A stretch of DNA of 63,087 bases from an uncultured Eubacteriales bacterium (GCA_900314555.1 OMVQ01000119.1:1-63087); one strand, 5' to 3'; positions 15,913 to 25,422 are shown, counted from the first letter of the stretch. Notes: generated by a model from the letters alone, not told the origin. A program made the numbers and translations.

Positions 15913-16764
15913 ATGAATAATAAATCATTGAAAAAGTATTTTCCAATATTTGTCCTTCCAACGTTAATCGCTTTTGTAATAGCATTTGTAATTCCATTTG
16001 TAATGGGTATATATCTGTCCTTCTGCAAGTTTAATACAATTAGAGATGCTGAATGGGTAGGTATTAAGAACTACATGACTATATTTACGGAAGATAAGTC
16101 ATTTATAGAAGCATTGCTTAGAACTACAAAATTTACAATACTTTCAGTAATTTTAATTAACGTAGGTGCATTTGCATTAGCATTATTACTTACAAAAAAG
16201 ATTCCGGGAACTAACTTCTTTAGAACAATATTCTTTATGCCAAACCTTATTGGTGGTATTGTTTTAGGTTATATCTGGAAAGAAACACTTGATACAATAA
16301 CAAGAAAAGTTTTCCATCACCCATTTACATATTCTGTAAAGGATTATGGATTCTGGGGGCTGTTGATAGTTATGTGCTGGCAGTTAATGGGATATATGAT
16401 GATAATTTATATCGCAGGTATTCAGAATATACCTGAGGATGTAATAGAGGCCGCGAAAATTGATGGCGCAACGCCATTTCAGATACTATATAAGATAACA
16501 ATACCTTTGGTAATGCCATCGGTAACAATTTGTTTATTCTTAACATTGTCAAATTCGTTTAAGTTGTACGATCAGAACTATGCATTAAATGGTAACTCAA
16601 GCAAGACTAGTCTTCTTGCAATGGACATTTATAAAACATTCTACGGAGCAAGTTCATATGCTGAAGGGCGAGGGCAGGCGAAAGCTGTTATATTCTTCCT
16701 TATTGTAGCATGTATAACATTTGCTCAGCTTAGATTAACAAGATCTAAGGAGGTTGAGTCATAA
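15913..16764 (+). CDS. sugar ABC transporter permease (MalF-like)
   Basis: 283-aa inner-membrane permease with about six membrane spans. The EAA loop that docks the ATPase is recognisable as EDVIEAAKIDGATPFQILYKITIPLV. The frame extends back to 15817, through the intergenic hairpin, but AGGAGAGATATC directly before the ATG at 15913 marks the real start. The stop codon overlaps the start of the next permease by one base. Forms a heterodimer with the following gene. No dedicated ATPase is present, so a shared MsmK-type ATPase encoded elsewhere is inferred. Confidence 0.93.
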   Translation: MNNKSLKKYFPIFVLPTLIAFVIAFVIPFVMGIYLSFCKFNTIRDAEWVGIKNYMTIFTEDKSFIEALLRTTKFTILSVILINVGAFALALLLTKKIPGTNFFRTIFFMPNLIGGIVLGYIWKETLDTITRKVFHHPFTYSVKDYGFWGLLIVMCWQLMGYMMIIYIAGIQNIPEDVIEAAKIDGATPFQILYKITIPLVMPSVTICLFLTLSNSFKLYDQNYALNGNSSKTSLLAMDIYKTFYGASSYAEGRGQAKAVIFFLIVACITFAQLRLTRSKEVES

Positions 16765-17615
16765 TGGGAATTAAATTAAGAAAAATTATCGTAGATACAG
16801 TTACATTTATTTTCTTAACAGTATTGGCTTTAGTATTTATGATGCCTATTGCAACTGTTATTATGAACTCTTTTAAGAAGAAAGCATTCTTAATGCAGGG
16901 TAAAGGAAATGCATTCGAATTACTTTCTAAGAAATCATGGAACGGTTTTAAGAACTATGTAGAGGGTGCTAAAGCTGTTAAAATGATTGATGCAATTAAA
17001 GTATCAGTAGTTATTACGGTAGTGGCAGTTGTAGTAATTGTATTACTTACATCGATGACAGCATGGTATCTTACAAGAGTTAAATCAAAAGCAACATCAG
17101 TAATATATTATGGTTTTGTATTCTCGATGATAGTACCATTCCAGATGGTTATGTATACAATGGCAAGCTTTGCATCAATGTTAGGCTTAAATACACAGTA
17201 TGGTCTTATTATTCTGTATGTTGGATTTGGTTCCGGAATGTGTGTATTTATGTTCAGTGGATTTGTTAAAGCAATTCCATATGACGTTGAAGAAGCTGCT
17301 ATGATAGATGGTTGTAACCCATTACAGACATTCTTTAGAGTTGTAATGCCAATGTTAAAACCAACAATGGTTACAATAGCTATTCTTGAGACAATGTGGG
17401 TTTGGAACGATTACCTCTTACCAAAACTTGTATTGCCTACAGAGATTAAGACAATCCCAATCGCAATTGATGCATGTACAGGTTCACATGGTACATATCA
17501 GTTAGGTTGGTTAATGGCTATGTTAGTTGTAGCAATTATACCTATTGTATTATTTTACTTAGTATGTCAGAAGCACATTATCAAAGGTGTTGCTGCTGGT
17601 GCTGTAAAGGGTTAG
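16764..17615 (+). CDS. sugar ABC transporter permease (MalG-like)
   Basis: 283-aa partner permease with about six membrane spans and an EAA loop reading YDVEEAAMIDGCNPLQTFFRVVMPMLKP. It starts at an ATG overlapping the preceding stop (TAATG), indicating translational coupling and equal stoichiometry. The C-terminal periplasmic and membrane region (ETMWVWNDYLLP) is typical of the MalG branch. It works with the upstream lipoprotein and MalF-like subunit to import maltodextrin-type sugars. Confidence 0.94.
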   Translation: MGIKLRKIIVDTVTFIFLTVLALVFMMPIATVIMNSFKKKAFLMQGKGNAFELLSKKSWNGFKNYVEGAKAVKMIDAIKVSVVITVVAVVVIVLLTSMTAWYLTRVKSKATSVIYYGFVFSMIVPFQMVMYTMASFASMLGLNTQYGLIILYVGFGSGMCVFMFSGFVKAIPYDVEEAAMIDGCNPLQTFFRVVMPMLKPTMVTIAILETMWVWNDYLLPKLVLPTEIKTIPIAIDACTGSHGTYQLGWLMAMLVVAIIPIVLFYLVCQKHIIKGVAAGAVKG

Positions 17616-17624
17616 GAGCGTGTT

Positions 17625-19106
17625 ATGAGTATGAGAGCAAGTGGTATTTTAATGCCAATAACGAGTCTCCCATCAAAATACGGTATAGGTTGTTTTTCAA
17701 AAGAAGCATATGATTTTATTGATGGGCTTGTGAAAGCCCATCAGTCATATTGGCAGATATTACCTTTAGGACCTACCAGTTTTGGAGACTCACCTTATCA
17801 GTCATTTTCAACATTTGCAGGTAATCCATATTTTATTGATTTAGAAGAATTAATAGAAGAGGGATTATTATCGAAGAAAGAATGTGATGAGTGCGATTTT
17901 GGCGATGATGAGAGAAATGTTGATTATGGTAAAGTTTATGAATCAAGATTTGGATTATTATGGTCGGCATTTGAAAATTTTGACGTAGATACTGAAGATT
18001 ACAAAGAATTTGTTAAAGACAATTCTGAGTGGTTAGAAGATTATTCTTTATATATGGCTATTAAGGATTCTTACGAAGGTGAAATGTGGACGGACTGGGA
18101 CGAAGACATCAAGTTAAGAAAACCTGAAGCTATAGAACAGTATAAAGAAGAATTAAGTGATGACATAGAATTTTATAATTTTATTCAGTATGAATTCTTT
18201 AAACAATGGAATAAGCTTAAGAAATATGCTAATGATTCGGGCATAAAGATTATAGGAGATATTCCTATATATGTAGCATTTGATGGCGCTGATTGCTGGT
18301 CTGATACTAAGTTATTTCAGTTTAATGAAGATAATATTCCTAAAGCTGTTGCAGGTTGTCCACCAGATGCATTTGCAGCTACAGGTCAGTTATGGGGTAA
18401 TCCGTTATATGACTGGGAATATCATAAGAAGACAAAATATGAATGGTGGAAGAAGAGAGTAGCACATAGCTTTAAATTATATGATGTGGTAAGGATAGAC
18501 CATTTCAGAGGCTTTGATGAATATTATTCAATTCCTTATGGTGATAAAACAGCAGAGAATGGACATTGGGAAAAAGGTCCGGGCATTGATTTATTTAATG
18601 CACTTACAGAATCACTTGGTAAAATGAATATCATAGCTGAGGACTTAGGCTATCTTACAGATACGGTTGTAAAGCTTGTTAAGGATACAGGTTATCCGGG
18701 TATGAAGATTATGCAGTTTGCATTTGATTCAAGAGAAGAAAGTAATTATCTTCCTCATACCTATGACAAGAATTGTGTCGTATATACCGGAACACATGAT
18801 AATGATACTATTAAAGGCTGGTATAAGACTATATCAGACAAGGATAAAGAATACTCTAAAATATATCTTAATACACCTAATCCGGATGAAGAGAATATTC
18901 ATTGGGATTTCATAAAGGCAACTCTTGCAACAGTTGCTAATCTTGCAATTATACCTATTCAGGATTATTTAGGATTAGGAAGTGAAGCAAGAATAAATGT
19001 ACCATCTACACTGGGAACTAACTGGAAATGGAGATTAGTCAAAGGTGATATTGATGATGAATTATTAGAAAAAATAAAGAAGTTAACATTAGTTTACGAA
19101 AGATAA
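17625..19106 (+). CDS. malQ: 4-alpha-glucanotransferase (amylomaltase)
   Basis: 493-aa GH77 disproportionating enzyme that transfers alpha-1,4-glucan segments and releases glucose from imported maltodextrins. Family landmarks are the N-terminal SMRASGILMPITSLPSKYGIG, GPTSFGDSPYQSFSTFAGNPYFIDL, DIPIYVA, the nucleophile Asp in VVRIDHFRGF, the acid/base Glu in IIAEDLGYL, and TGTHDNDT near the third acidic residue. GGAG lies before the ATG, nine bases after the permease stop. It completes an uptake-plus-degradation operon, and sits between the transporter and its probable regulator. Confidence 0.97.
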   Translation: MSMRASGILMPITSLPSKYGIGCFSKEAYDFIDGLVKAHQSYWQILPLGPTSFGDSPYQSFSTFAGNPYFIDLEELIEEGLLSKKECDECDFGDDERNVDYGKVYESRFGLLWSAFENFDVDTEDYKEFVKDNSEWLEDYSLYMAIKDSYEGEMWTDWDEDIKLRKPEAIEQYKEELSDDIEFYNFIQYEFFKQWNKLKKYANDSGIKIIGDIPIYVAFDGADCWSDTKLFQFNEDNIPKAVAGCPPDAFAATGQLWGNPLYDWEYHKKTKYEWWKKRVAHSFKLYDVVRIDHFRGFDEYYSIPYGDKTAENGHWEKGPGIDLFNALTESLGKMNIIAEDLGYLTDTVVKLVKDTGYPGMKIMQFAFDSREESNYLPHTYDKNCVVYTGTHDNDTIKGWYKTISDKDKEYSKIYLNTPNPDEENIHWDFIKATLATVANLAIIPIQDYLGLGSEARINVPSTLGTNWKWRLVKGDIDDELLEKIKKLTLVYER

Positions 19107-19111
19107 TCATG

Positions 19112-19140
19112 AGGTTGGGTAGATTTTATTTATCCAACCT
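19112..19140 (+). terminator. hairpin after malQ
   Basis: AGGTTGGGTA (19112-19121) pairs with TATCCAACCT (19131-19140), 10 bp with one G-U and a 9-nt loop. No strong T-run, so it may attenuate only partially before the regulator gene. Confidence 0.5.
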
Positions 19141-19218
19141 ATATTGCTTTATAGAATTAGATTTTATAGGATTAGGATAGTTTTAAAATACATATTTATT
19201 GGCAATATGGAGGTTAAA

Positions 19219-20247
19219 ATGGACACGATAACGATTAAGGACGTTGCTAAGATATGTGGAGTAGGCGTCAGCACAGTATCAAGAGCAATTAACAATAAAC
19301 CTGGAATTAATGAAGAAACCAAGAATAAAATCTTAACCGTAATTAAGGAAAATAATTATATACCTAATAATAGTGCAAGAAATTTAAAACGTTCTGAAAC
19401 TAATAATGTTGCTGTACTGGTTAAAGGTATTAATAATCCATTTTTCAGTCCGGTTATTACTGAATTAGAAAGAGAAATCGAGAAGAAAAAATATACATTT
19501 ATTCTACAGCATGTTGATGAGAATCAGGATGAAATTGAAGTGGCCATAGAGTTGGAAAAGGAAAAACGTCTAAAAGGCATAGTATTTCTTGGTGGATATT
19601 TTTCACATTCTAAGGATAAGTTAGAAAAATTGACAGTTCCATTTGTACTTAGTACGGTGGGAATGGCTGATAAAATGAAGAATATGGAATACTCTTCCGT
19701 TGCAGTAGACGATGTAAAAGAAAGCTATAAAATAGTTGATTATTTGTGTAAATTAGGTCATAATAAAATAGCAGTATTATCTGCAACATGTGATGATGAG
19801 AGTATAGGAAAATTAAGATTTGAGGGATATAAAAAGGCATTATCGGACAATAATATTGAGTTTAACGAGAAATTAGTCTATTATTTACAGAGTGGAAATG
19901 ACAGATATTCAATGCAAAGTGGATATAATGCAGCGAAGAGATTGTTAGAAGAGAAGGCGGATTGTACAGCAATTTTTGCAATTACGGATCTTATTGCAAT
20001 CGGAGCCTGCAGGGCTATTTTAGAAAATGGATATAGTATACCTGATGACTATTCTGTAGCAGGATATGATGGTCTGGAGCTTGGCAGATTTATCACGCCA
20101 TCTCTTACCACAATAAGGCAGCCTGTAGAGAATATTGCGAAGGAAACACTTAGAATATTGTTTGATGCCATAGACGATAAAGAAGAGTTTGTACATAAAG
20201 TTTTTGCGGGAGAATTAATCGTTGGGGAATCAACAAAGAAATTATGA
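19219..20247 (+). CDS. LacI-family transcriptional regulator
   Basis: 342 aa, standard LacI/GalR length. An N-terminal helix-turn-helix and hinge (TIKDVAKICGVGVSTVSRAINNKPGI, then YIPNNSARNLKR) precede a periplasmic-binding-like effector domain (PDDYSVAGYDGLELGRF, TTIRQP). The frame opens at 19144, but GGAGG followed by TTAAA places the start at 19219. An in-frame ATG at 19207 overlaps that ribosome binding site. It lies directly downstream of malQ and is presumably the maltodextrin regulator acting at the LacI-type operator at 14279-14293. Effector unknown. Confidence 0.93.
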   Translation: MDTITIKDVAKICGVGVSTVSRAINNKPGINEETKNKILTVIKENNYIPNNSARNLKRSETNNVAVLVKGINNPFFSPVITELEREIEKKKYTFILQHVDENQDEIEVAIELEKEKRLKGIVFLGGYFSHSKDKLEKLTVPFVLSTVGMADKMKNMEYSSVAVDDVKESYKIVDYLCKLGHNKIAVLSATCDDESIGKLRFEGYKKALSDNNIEFNEKLVYYLQSGNDRYSMQSGYNAAKRLLEEKADCTAIFAITDLIAIGACRAILENGYSIPDDYSVAGYDGLELGRFITPSLTTIRQPVENIAKETLRILFDAIDDKEEFVHKVFAGELIVGESTKKL

Positions 20248-20298
20248 TTTTCAAAATATCAATCTGATAGCTATAGAGATTGAGGAGGTTATTCTAAA

Positions 20299-21936
20299 AT
20301 GGAATGTGTAAGCGAATACAAAGAAAAGTTCAGAAAATTGAAAGAAATTCAGGAAAAATATGGTATTGATACAGCAGAGACAGAAAATATAATCTCAGGT
20401 ATTGATACATACAGAGTAAATACTCCTGTTGTTGGTAATTTTAGTACCGGTAAGAGTTCGATGATTAATGCAATTATCGGAAAAGCGTTATTAAGCGTGG
20501 ATATAACACCGGAGACGGCTGTTCCTACTGAAATTTATTATGGCAATAACAAGGTTTACCAATATGATAAGAATGCTGTAATAGAGCGTAAAATAGAAGA
20601 GTTACCGCTCAAAGGTTTAACTGTTCAGACAACAGATTTAGTTAAGATAGAATATGATAACGAATTCCTAAAAGAAATTAAGACGGTAAATATCGTTGAT
20701 TTACCGGGATTTGATACAAGTTTTGAATTACATAACAGAGCTATTGACCAGTATCTTCCTAACAGTCTTGCATATTTATTGGTTGTATCTTCAGATGAAC
20801 CGGTTCTTAAAGAAAGTATATCAGATTTCCTTAAGGAACTTAAGGTCTACAATATGCCAGTATATGTAGTTATTACTAAGAGTAGCAGACTTGATGATGA
20901 TGAATTAGATGAATGTAAGAAACTTCTAAAAAAGTTAGTTGGTAAAATTGTTGAAAGAGATGATGTCAAGGTTGCATGCGTTGATTCTTATGGAAGAGTT
21001 AATGTAGATGAGCTTAAAGACATTTTAAGAGAAATACAGGGACAGACAGGCAGAATATTTGTAAATAAATATTCTAAAGCATTAAGAGCAGCTTCAATGT
21101 ATACAGAAGTATACTTAGTTGAGAGGATAGATAAAGCCTGCCTTTCAACTTCAAGACTTGAGCAGGAACAGGAAAAAGTCGAAAAGAAGATGAATGAAAT
21201 CTCTGTAGATATAGATAAAGAGAAGAATAACTTTAGCAGACAGGCTAAGGTATGTATTAATACTATAAGAGAAAGAATTAAAGGTGATTTAGAGGCTACA
21301 CTTCCTACTATAAGTGCAATGCTTGAGAATGGAACTGATATAACAGATAAGATTAATTCGGTTGTCAGACGTTCAGTAAGAATCGGAATAAATACTGAAT
21401 TTGAGCCTAAATTAAAGAAGTATGTTGAACATATTTCAGAGATGATTACAATTGAATTTCCTGAAAATGATATAATTATTAACAATGTTAATGCGACTTT
21501 AAAGAATAATGTTGTTGACGAGGTAACTAAGACTGCGTTACCTGTTATCTTAGCAGGTGTTGGACTTGTACTTGCTCCGGTTGCGGCTGTAATTGGTGGT
21601 ATGGTCGGCGTAGCTGCTGATGTTATTCATAATATTTCTAGTAATAAAAAGAAACAGAAAGAAGTGGACAAGGCAGCAAGGGCTATAATTGATGAAGTTA
21701 CAGAGCAGACAATCATAAGCATTGAAGGCGAGATTAACAAGTATATAGATGGAATTAATCAGAAAATAGAGCGAGATGTTCTTAAACAGAAAGCTATTCT
21801 TGAAAAATCATTATCTGATATTAAGATTGATATCAGCATCGAAGAAAATAACCGTTCAAGAGATATTGAAAGCCTTGAACAAGATTTGAAAGTTATCAGA
21901 GCATTTAGAAATGATAATCTGGTGCAGGAGGATTAA
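20299..21936 (+). CDS. dynamin-family GTPase, first of a tandem pair
   Basis: 545-aa bacterial dynamin-like protein, not assignable to a named subfamily. The GTPase domain has a P-loop GNFSTGKSS (near residue 51), a switch-I Thr in PETAVPTEI and G3 DLPGFDT. The G4 position reads ITKSSRLDD rather than a canonical TKxD. A long helical region follows, then a hydrophobic segment at about residues 415-448 (PVILAGVGLVLAPVAAVIGG) that could insert into membrane, then a coiled-coil tail. GAGGAGG precedes the ATG. Only 3 nt separate it from the second GTPase gene, so the two are co-translated. Likely roles are membrane remodelling, fusion or stress protection; this is inference. Confidence 0.8.
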   Translation: MECVSEYKEKFRKLKEIQEKYGIDTAETENIISGIDTYRVNTPVVGNFSTGKSSMINAIIGKALLSVDITPETAVPTEIYYGNNKVYQYDKNAVIERKIEELPLKGLTVQTTDLVKIEYDNEFLKEIKTVNIVDLPGFDTSFELHNRAIDQYLPNSLAYLLVVSSDEPVLKESISDFLKELKVYNMPVYVVITKSSRLDDDELDECKKLLKKLVGKIVERDDVKVACVDSYGRVNVDELKDILREIQGQTGRIFVNKYSKALRAASMYTEVYLVERIDKACLSTSRLEQEQEKVEKKMNEISVDIDKEKNNFSRQAKVCINTIRERIKGDLEATLPTISAMLENGTDITDKINSVVRRSVRIGINTEFEPKLKKYVEHISEMITIEFPENDIIINNVNATLKNNVVDEVTKTALPVILAGVGLVLAPVAAVIGGMVGVAADVIHNISSNKKKQKEVDKAARAIIDEVTEQTIISIEGEINKYIDGINQKIERDVLKQKAILEKSLSDIKIDISIEENNRSRDIESLEQDLKVIRAFRNDNLVQED

Positions 21937-21939
21937 GGA

Positions 21940-24054
21940 ATGGAATTTTATGAAAGAACAAGGGAAGATGAAATAGAATTTAGCAGATTTACGGAGAAAG
22001 TTGATAATGTATACAATAATTTGCGTGAATTTGAGGATGAGATAGATTTATTCGATATTTCATCAATTAAGAAGAATTTTATAGCTAAAACCAATGATTT
22101 CTTCCGAGAGGATAGAAAGTTAAATATTGGTATTATCGGAAGAGTTAAGGTTGGTAAATCAACATTTTTAAATACTTTACTATTTGATGGCAAGAAGATT
22201 CTGCCAACTGCAGTAACACCTAAGACAGCAGCTCTTACAAGAATAGAGTATGATGATGAAAATAGAATAGAGGTAGAATATTTTACTAAAGATGAATGGC
22301 GATTAATTAATATAAAATCTAAAGAAGAAGCTAATACAGGTGAATATGTAGTTGCCAAAGAGATTATGGGTATGTTAGAAGAAAGAGACATTGTCCCTGA
22401 GAATTACATACTTAAAGGTCATGAAACTATTCATTATGATTCTTATGATGAACTTATGGGTTCGCTTAACGAATATGTTGGTGAAAATGGTAAATATACA
22501 CCTATTGTTAAAAGTGTAAGTATCTATGTGGATAAAGAAGAGTTAGATGGTATATCGATTGCGGATACACCGGGATTATATGACCCGATTTTGTCACGTG
22601 TAGACAAGACAAAACAGTTTATGGAATTATGTGATGTGGTATTTTTCTTAAGTAAATCGACATCATTCCTTGATAAAAATGACATTGACTTAATGGCATC
22701 ACAGCTTCCTAAGAAAGGTGTTAAAAAAGTAGTATTAGTATGCAGCCGATTTGATGACGGATTAAGGGATACTTTGTGGAATTGCGAGAATATAAAAGAG
22801 GCAATTGACAGTACAAAGCAGAAGCTTACTAACTATGCACAACAGGCATTTATTAATTACAGAAATTCTAATATATATGTAAATAACGATATTATTGAGC
22901 AGTTTAAACATCCTATATTCGTCTCATCAATGGTTGAAAATATGTCAAAGAAACCGGTTGAAGAGTATGATAAAAAAGAAAAACGTGTTTATGATGACTT
23001 GTGCTATAAGAACAAACCTACAGCTAAAGATTTAAGAACCATAGGAAATATGGACGAAGTTAAGGCTGTATTTAAGGAAGTAGTTGAAGATAAAGAGAAA
23101 ATGTTAGAGGAGAAAGCTAAGACATTTATTCCTGTAGCTAAAGAGGAACTTAGCGATAAACTTGTAAGAATTTCTAATCTGGCAACTAAACGTAGAGAAC
23201 AGTTGTTAGAATTCGACAAGGAGAAACTTACTGAACAGAAGAAGCAGATTACAACCCAGATTAATAAGATGAATGCTAACTTAGAGATAGTATTTAATAA
23301 TCTTATTGAGAAAGTGGAACAGCAGAAGTTAAATGCTATAAGTGAGATTCGTGCTTATAACAGAGAATATCTTCAGGTATCCGAAAAAGAGGGCGTTACT
23401 ACTCATTATGAAATCAGAAAAGAGTCCGCTGCCGTATGGTTTAAACCATGGACATGGGGTACAAGTGCAAGAGTAATTTACAGTTATGATGAGAAATACC
23501 AGTATATTGATGCTTATGATGCAATAGAGAATATCAGAAATTTCGTAGAGGACGGTAAGGAATGTATCGAGCATGCATTTAATAAATCGTTAGATGTTGC
23601 TGAACTCAAGCATAAGTTATTATCAATAATCATAGAGAACTTAGACTCTCTTGGTGAAAATTTTGATGCATCATATTATAGAATACTTGTAGAAAAGACA
23701 TTGCAGGGAATAAAGATACCTACAATCGAATTTCCAACTACCCAGTTCGAAGATATCATTACATCAGAATTCTCAGGCGAAATTAAGAGTAATTCAATGA
23801 AATCGAATTTCAAAAAAGTATTATCAGATACAATCTATGATGTAAGAGAGGGTATCTGTAAGAAGCTTGAACACGAAGTTATGAGATTCGAAGATGTAAT
23901 AGAAGAACTTAAGAAGAATTTCTCAGTTGATTTATTAGGAGATATCCAGAAAGAATTAAATACTATTATTGAACAGTCATCTGATAAGGATAATAAGATT
24001 AAGAGATATGGCCAGATAATTGAAACTGTGGAAAAACTTAATATGGAGATGTAA
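21940..24054 (+). CDS. dynamin-family GTPase, second of a tandem pair
   Basis: 704-aa dynamin-like GTPase with P-loop GRVKVGKST (near residue 70), switch-I region TPKTAALTRIEY, G3 ADTPGLYDP and a G4-like CSRFDDG. A long helical stalk follows. Near residues 495-510 a Trp-rich segment, AVWFKPWTWGTS, has the character of a membrane-touching paddle loop. The C-terminus is again coiled-coil. AGGAGG lies in the 3' end of the upstream gene, nine bases before this ATG. Paired dynamin-like GTPases with different membrane modules usually form hetero-oligomers, so joint action is inferred. A terminator follows immediately. Confidence 0.8.
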   Translation: MEFYERTREDEIEFSRFTEKVDNVYNNLREFEDEIDLFDISSIKKNFIAKTNDFFREDRKLNIGIIGRVKVGKSTFLNTLLFDGKKILPTAVTPKTAALTRIEYDDENRIEVEYFTKDEWRLINIKSKEEANTGEYVVAKEIMGMLEERDIVPENYILKGHETIHYDSYDELMGSLNEYVGENGKYTPIVKSVSIYVDKEELDGISIADTPGLYDPILSRVDKTKQFMELCDVVFFLSKSTSFLDKNDIDLMASQLPKKGVKKVVLVCSRFDDGLRDTLWNCENIKEAIDSTKQKLTNYAQQAFINYRNSNIYVNNDIIEQFKHPIFVSSMVENMSKKPVEEYDKKEKRVYDDLCYKNKPTAKDLRTIGNMDEVKAVFKEVVEDKEKMLEEKAKTFIPVAKEELSDKLVRISNLATKRREQLLEFDKEKLTEQKKQITTQINKMNANLEIVFNNLIEKVEQQKLNAISEIRAYNREYLQVSEKEGVTTHYEIRKESAAVWFKPWTWGTSARVIYSYDEKYQYIDAYDAIENIRNFVEDGKECIEHAFNKSLDVAELKHKLLSIIIENLDSLGENFDASYYRILVEKTLQGIKIPTIEFPTTQFEDIITSEFSGEIKSNSMKSNFKKVLSDTIYDVREGICKKLEHEVMRFEDVIEELKKNFSVDLLGDIQKELNTIIEQSSDKDNKIKRYGQIIETVEKLNMEM

Positions 24055-24131
24055 TATTTTATATAAATATAATAGTGATAGTAATAATATTAATATAAAT
24101 GTAGAAATTTAATATAGTTAATGCTTAGATA

Positions 24132-24164
24132 TAGAACCTCAATTTGGGGTTCTATATTATTTTT
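24132..24164 (+). terminator. terminator of the dynamin pair
   Basis: TAGAACC and GGTTCTA form the stem (24132-24154), followed by TATTATTTTT. The last T directly abuts the GC-rich repeat element. Confidence 0.9.
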
Positions 24165-24297
24165 ACTTACCAGGAAATTTCGTTGAAATTGTCCTGGTAA
24201 GTAAAAAAACGCTCCGCGAGGATCGCACTGCGGCGGAGCAGAAAATGTTGCTATAGCAACCCGCCGCAGGCGGAGAATGTCGAAAGCGACATTCTTT
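24165..24297. repeat. GC-rich multi-hairpin repeat element, copy 1
   Basis: About 130 bp, far richer in GC than its surroundings. It consists of consecutive hairpins: an imperfect palindrome with ACTTACCAGGA and its complement as arms (24165-24202); GCTCCGC/GCGGAGC; GTTGCTATAGCAAC; CCGCC/GGCGG; and AATGTCG/CGACATT. A second copy starts at 62967 with about 95 percent identity over the body. The element begins at the base after the terminator T-run. No coding potential. The remaining 170 bp up to tepA is plain AT-rich sequence. Confidence 0.85.
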
Positions 24298-24464
24298 ATT
24301 CTTAGTGAAAGTTGAGAAAAAGATTAAAATTATGAATAGCACTGATGATACGGTAAAAATTAAACAAATATCATAAATGAATAAAATAGCATTTTTTAAG
24401 GAAAATAAAATTAGGAGATTTAATTTATATCTAAAAATCATAAAGAGAGGTAATCTATAATATA

Positions 24465-25169
24465 ATGAGTGATAAGGAAAAAAATCTTGAAATTCAACAG
24501 AAAGAAAATGATGTGATAATTGAATCGGGACAATTAGAGTTAAAGAATAATGATGATAATGTTAAGATACATCTTTTGTCAATTATCGGAGAAGTTGAGG
24601 GACATGATGTTCTGCCGGCAAACAGTAAAACTACGAAGTACGAACACGTATTGCCTAAATTAGCACAGATAGAAGATGATAAAGAATATAAGGGAGTTTT
24701 ACTTATAATAAATACCGTAGGAGGAGATGTTGAATCCGGACTTGCAATTGCTGAAATGGTTGCTTCACTTAGTAAACCAACAGTATCACTTGTGTTAGGA
24801 GGAAGTCATTCAATTGGAATACCACTTGCGGTTTCTACGGATTATTCTTTTATTGTACCGTCAGGAACAATGGTTATTCACCCTGTCAGAATGAATGGAC
24901 AATTTATTGGAGCACCGCAGACATACGAGTATTTCAAACTAATACAGGATAGAATTGTAGGTTTTGTAACAGCTCATTGTAAGGTCAAAGGAGAAGATTT
25001 TGAGAGAATGATGTTAAATAAAGGAATTATGACAAAGGATTTAGGAACTATTCTAGTCGGAGAAGAGGCAGTTAAAGAGGGTATAATTGATGAGATTGGG
25101 GGAATTGATAAGGCTATGAGAAAATTACATGAGTTAATAGAAATACAAGAGTCAGAACGTAAAAAATAA
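24465..25169 (+). CDS. tepA: ClpP-class protease TepA (translocation-enhancing protein)
   Basis: 234-aa cytoplasmic ClpP-superfamily serine protease related to Bacillus subtilis TepA (YmfB). After an unstructured acidic N-terminus of about 30 residues come the ClpP-fold elements VLLIINTVGGDVESGLAIAEMV, the probable nucleophile Ser in GGSHSIGIPLA, and the probable His in TMVIHPVRMNG, with EGIIDEIGG near the end. The ribosome binding site GAGAGG is unusually far (about 14 nt) from this ATG. In Bacilli tepA lies next to spoIIIE; here ftsK/spoIIIE follows two genes later, which supports the assignment. Precise substrate unknown. Confidence 0.88.
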   Translation: MSDKEKNLEIQQKENDVIIESGQLELKNNDDNVKIHLLSIIGEVEGHDVLPANSKTTKYEHVLPKLAQIEDDKEYKGVLLIINTVGGDVESGLAIAEMVASLSKPTVSLVLGGSHSIGIPLAVSTDYSFIVPSGTMVIHPVRMNGQFIGAPQTYEYFKLIQDRIVGFVTAHCKVKGEDFERMMLNKGIMTKDLGTILVGEEAVKEGIIDEIGGIDKAMRKLHELIEIQESERKK

Positions 25170-25317
25170 TATATTTAAGATGAATTGTATACAAAATATG
25201 GCGTAATAATCGCAGATATGTTGAAGGGGGAAATCAAACAAAAAATAAACATTGAATAAAAACAAAAAAAATAGTAGAATAAGGGATATGTATAAATGTG
25301 CCATTTTAATAAGTATA

Positions 25318-25422
25318 GTGTAAAAAATAATGTTGATACGATTATTTTTTACACAGTTAATTGCTTCAGAATGAAGCAATTAGTCTTTATGGCAGGTCAG
25401 AAATCGCCGGCGCGAATTTCTT
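25318..25422. repeat. chain of three hairpins upstream of uppP
   Basis: In the 320-bp gap between tepA and uppP: a perfect 14-bp stem GTGTAAAAAATAAT (25318-25331) with 25341-25354; a perfect 10-bp stem AATTGCTTCA/TGAAGCAATT (25359-25381); and a GC-rich stem with GAAAT/ATTTC ends near 25398-25420. The first is followed by no T-run. Architecture resembles the element at 31280-31402. Confidence 0.65.

Noticed and set aside
24163..24441. 92-aa minus-strand open frame over the GC-rich repeat
   Set aside because: It reads through the hairpin repeat and terminator, has no ribosome binding site, and is explained by the repeat's composition.
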